Positions 62,521 through 64,000 of a stretch of DNA of 64,000 nucleotides are shown here, one piece after another (the stretch's first letter is position 1; every line of letters begins with the position of its first letter). A program made the position numbers and the translations under genes. The notes below the pieces were generated by a model. That model had not been told where the DNA came from, ran no database searches, and saw only the letters and a program-made list of their open reading frames with translations. Source of the stretch: Mariprofundus erugo (GTDB lineage: Bacteria > Pseudomonadota > Zetaproteobacteria > Mariprofundales > Mariprofundaceae); assembly GCF_005818865.1 (NCBI RefSeq), contig NZ_VBRY01000006.1, positions 124,001-188,000 on the forward strand, written 5' to 3'.

Positions 62521-63320
62521 AAGTGCTGTCCTTCCTTGATGGTCATGATGGCCGGTTCTTTTGAGGCAATCACCGGTTTGTCAGTTGAGTATGAGGTCAG
62601 CCGGGCAAAAATGCGTCCGAATTTGATCTTTGCCATCATTTTGACCGGAATATGACGCTCGTCATCGGTCATCCACAGCGTCATTTCGCCGCGGTTGGTG
62701 AAAATACCCTCTGACTTCAGTTTGGGGGTGACAATCAGGCAGCTGACTTTTTCTCCCCACGGGGTGGTCAGGGTATCGCGCCGATTCTGAATGTTGACCT
62801 CAATTTCATAGCGTTTACGTGAGTCAAAAACCGGGATATTGATGGTGGTACCCGGCTCCAGTTTCAGTTTGCGAACGGCAAGAAAGGCATCGATCACGCT
62901 CAGGTGACCGGCGGGGACATCAAAGTATTCAGTGATCTGGTTCTGGGTATGGGTGACCTTGTTCTGTTGCCAGAGAAATTCGGTTTTTTTCTCCGCTTTA
63001 TATTGACGTTCATGCAGATTGGCATCAAACAGGGTGCTTTGCATTTTTCCGTTGATACAGATCCCTTCTGCCGTGATGTAATCGCGTACTTTTTTAAAGG
63101 CATCGAGCAGCGGATTGGTGCGGGCAAATGTTTTGGCCTGCCAGCCCTGATCGGTTGCGGCAATATCCATGGTAGCGGAGCCGGCATTGATAAACTCCCA
63201 GCCGATATCAAAGCTCATATGCTCACCGGCATAGGGCATACAGGTAGAAACGGAATTTGCATGGGCTGTAAGCGGTAACAGCAGGGCCAGAAATATCGCC
63301 AGCCGGGAGGCTTTCACCAT
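62517..63320 (-). CDS. DUF3108 exported protein
   Basis: A 267-residue protein with a signal peptide (SRLAIFLALLLPLTAHA) and the DUF3108 pattern: PYAGEHMSFDIGWEFINAGSATMDI near the mature N-terminus, and PWGEKVSCLIVTPKLKSEGIF, MTLWMTDDERHIPVKMMAKIKFG. Function is not known. ATG 63320 overlaps the methyltransferase stop by seven bases. Confidence 0.82.
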   Translation of the reverse strand: MVKASRLAIFLALLLPLTAHANSVSTCMPYAGEHMSFDIGWEFINAGSATMDIAATDQGWQAKTFARTNPLLDAFKKVRDYITAEGICINGKMQSTLFDANLHERQYKAEKKTEFLWQQNKVTHTQNQITEYFDVPAGHLSVIDAFLAVRKLKLEPGTTINIPVFDSRKRYEIEVNIQNRRDTLTTPWGEKVSCLIVTPKLKSEGIFTNRGEMTLWMTDDERHIPVKMMAKIKFGRIFARLTSYSTDKPVIASKEPAIMTIKEGQHL

Positions 63321-63883
63321 GAGTGGCGTAACACTCCGAGCGCAATCATGCCGGCAGCGCCGGCAGCAAGGCCGAACAGGTGATTCCACTCACGGTGCTG
63401 TTTTACCATGGCCCAGCTGAACTCCCCGCTGAACATCTGTGCGCTCCATCGTGGCAGAATGGCAAAGCGGGTGGCCATGAACTCACGATAGGTATCCCCG
63501 AACAGGGCAATGAGGTTTTTCTCCTCGTTTTTCCATGTCGGTACATAGACAATAAAAAACGAAATGCTGACGATGATGTAGGCCAGCAGGCTGTTGGCGG
63601 CAATACAGAAGCCGGTGGCAATAATGAAGTGGCCAAGATAGAGCGGGTGGCGGCACATCGCGTAAGGACCTGTTTGCGTGACCTCAGCCGACTTATGAAT
63701 GTGGCCTGATGCCCAGATACGCAGTGATTCACCCAGGGCAATCACTGCAAGGCCGATCAGCCAGCTGTTCAGGGTCGGGTAGGCAAGCAGAAGAATGGAG
63801 GCTCCCATCAGAATGCTGGCCGGTATGCGGGCACGCAGAAAAGCCTTGTGCAGGCGCTGGCCGGTAGTAAGTTCAGAGTTCAT
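63314..63883 (-). CDS. Isoprenylcysteine methyltransferase-like membrane protein
   Basis: A 189-residue polytopic protein of the ICMT/PEMT methyltransferase superfamily. The signature QTGPYAMCRHPLYLGHFI is followed by a membrane helix, and the C-terminal NEEKNLIALFGDTYREFM is the SAM-binding RxE-like region. Substrate is unknown, though a lipid or isoprenoid acceptor is expected. It overlaps the GT9 gene by 11 bases. Confidence 0.85.
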   Translation of the reverse strand: MNSELTTGQRLHKAFLRARIPASILMGASILLLAYPTLNSWLIGLAVIALGESLRIWASGHIHKSAEVTQTGPYAMCRHPLYLGHFIIATGFCIAANSLLAYIIVSISFFIVYVPTWKNEEKNLIALFGDTYREFMATRFAILPRWSAQMFSGEFSWAMVKQHREWNHLFGLAAGAAGMIALGVLRHSW

Positions 63884-64000
63884 GCAATACCTTTATGATG
63901 GACCCGGCCTCGATGCGATCCATGCAGTTGAAATGTGCACACTTGCGCTGAAAGCAGGGGCCGCATTCCGGGTTGGATTCGATATGCCAGTGTCTCTCTC
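63873..64000 (-). CDS. Glycosyltransferase family 9 (heptosyltransferase-like), C-terminal end
   Basis: The window's edge cuts this gene; only the last ~42 codons are present. They read WHIESNPECGPCFQRKCAHF then NCMDRIEAGSIIKVLHEL, matching the cysteine-rich C-terminus of GT9/heptosyltransferase II-type proteins (CxPCxxRxC...CM). It fits the LPS core cluster and overlaps the ICMT-like gene. Confidence 0.72.
   Translation of the reverse strand, partial: ERHWHIESNPECGPCFQRKCAHFNCMDRIEAGSIIKVLHEL

Overview
The window reads as a chromosomal segment of a Gram-negative proteobacterium of moderate GC. The evidence is a complete type II secretion (T2SS) operon, lipopolysaccharide core genes (kdsB, a heptose-7-phosphate kinase, a heptosyltransferase-like end), GlnA/GlnE adenylylation control and an Entner-Doudoroff/pentose-phosphate style zwf-gnd-pgl cluster. 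The mix would fit a Zetaproteobacterium (Mariprofundus-like) or a deep gammaproteobacterium, but this is an impression from gene content, not a proven placement.

Layout. 1-7.5 kb: 3' end of glnA, its adenylyltransferase glnE, then zwf (with an unusual C-terminal cyclic-nucleotide-binding domain), gnd and pgl. 7.4-12.5 kb is an accessory zone. A lone AAA-type ATPase gene lies between two ~210-bp copies of the pgl 3' end. It is followed by a small secreted helical-repeat protein, a REP-associated Y1 transposase with 28-bp repeats, and a short integron-like cassette array (three minus-strand cassettes with attC-like sites, no integrase) whose last attC is cut off beside the transposase element. 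12.6-21.6 kb: a DUF2235 hydrolase with a minisatellite-encoded tail, a 7TM-DISM receptor with an unrecognised output domain, and a 1701-residue NHL/RCC1/PKD/HYR surface protein containing near-identical 231-bp repeats. 21.7-24.4 kb: flavin reductase-like protein, a tRNA-Gly/tRNA-Cys/tRNA-Gly cluster and a PIN-PhoH ATPase.

24.5-44.7 kb is the T2SS locus: gspB and gspA on the minus strand, a divergently placed degenerate LuxR-type regulator, and gspC-D-E-F then G-H-I-J-K-L-M-N on the plus strand. Between gspF and gspG sit four non-gsp genes: a membrane protein, a YidD-like protein, an outer-membrane beta-barrel and a 1295-residue secreted protein with two choice-of-anchor-L domains and a JDVT-CTERM-like tail. 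The simplest reading is a secretion machine packaged with its own surface cargo and accessory factors.

44.6-51.3 kb: DNA-deoxyinosine glycosylase-like protein, CHK-type phosphotransferase, rraA, 6-phosphofructokinase, a small MshEN-like protein and a hybrid histidine kinase. 51.4-64 kb: a minus-strand envelope polysaccharide cluster (heptosyltransferase end, methyltransferases, glycosyltransferases, WecD/WecE-like pair, GT39 transferase, RfaE1, KdsB), interrupted by a 163-bp MITE-like hairpin element.

No single undescribed system is proven here. The best candidates for follow-up are the four-gene module inside the T2SS operon, the pgl-duplication-bounded ATPase, the G6PDH-cyclic-nucleotide-binding fusion, and the integrase-less cassette array.
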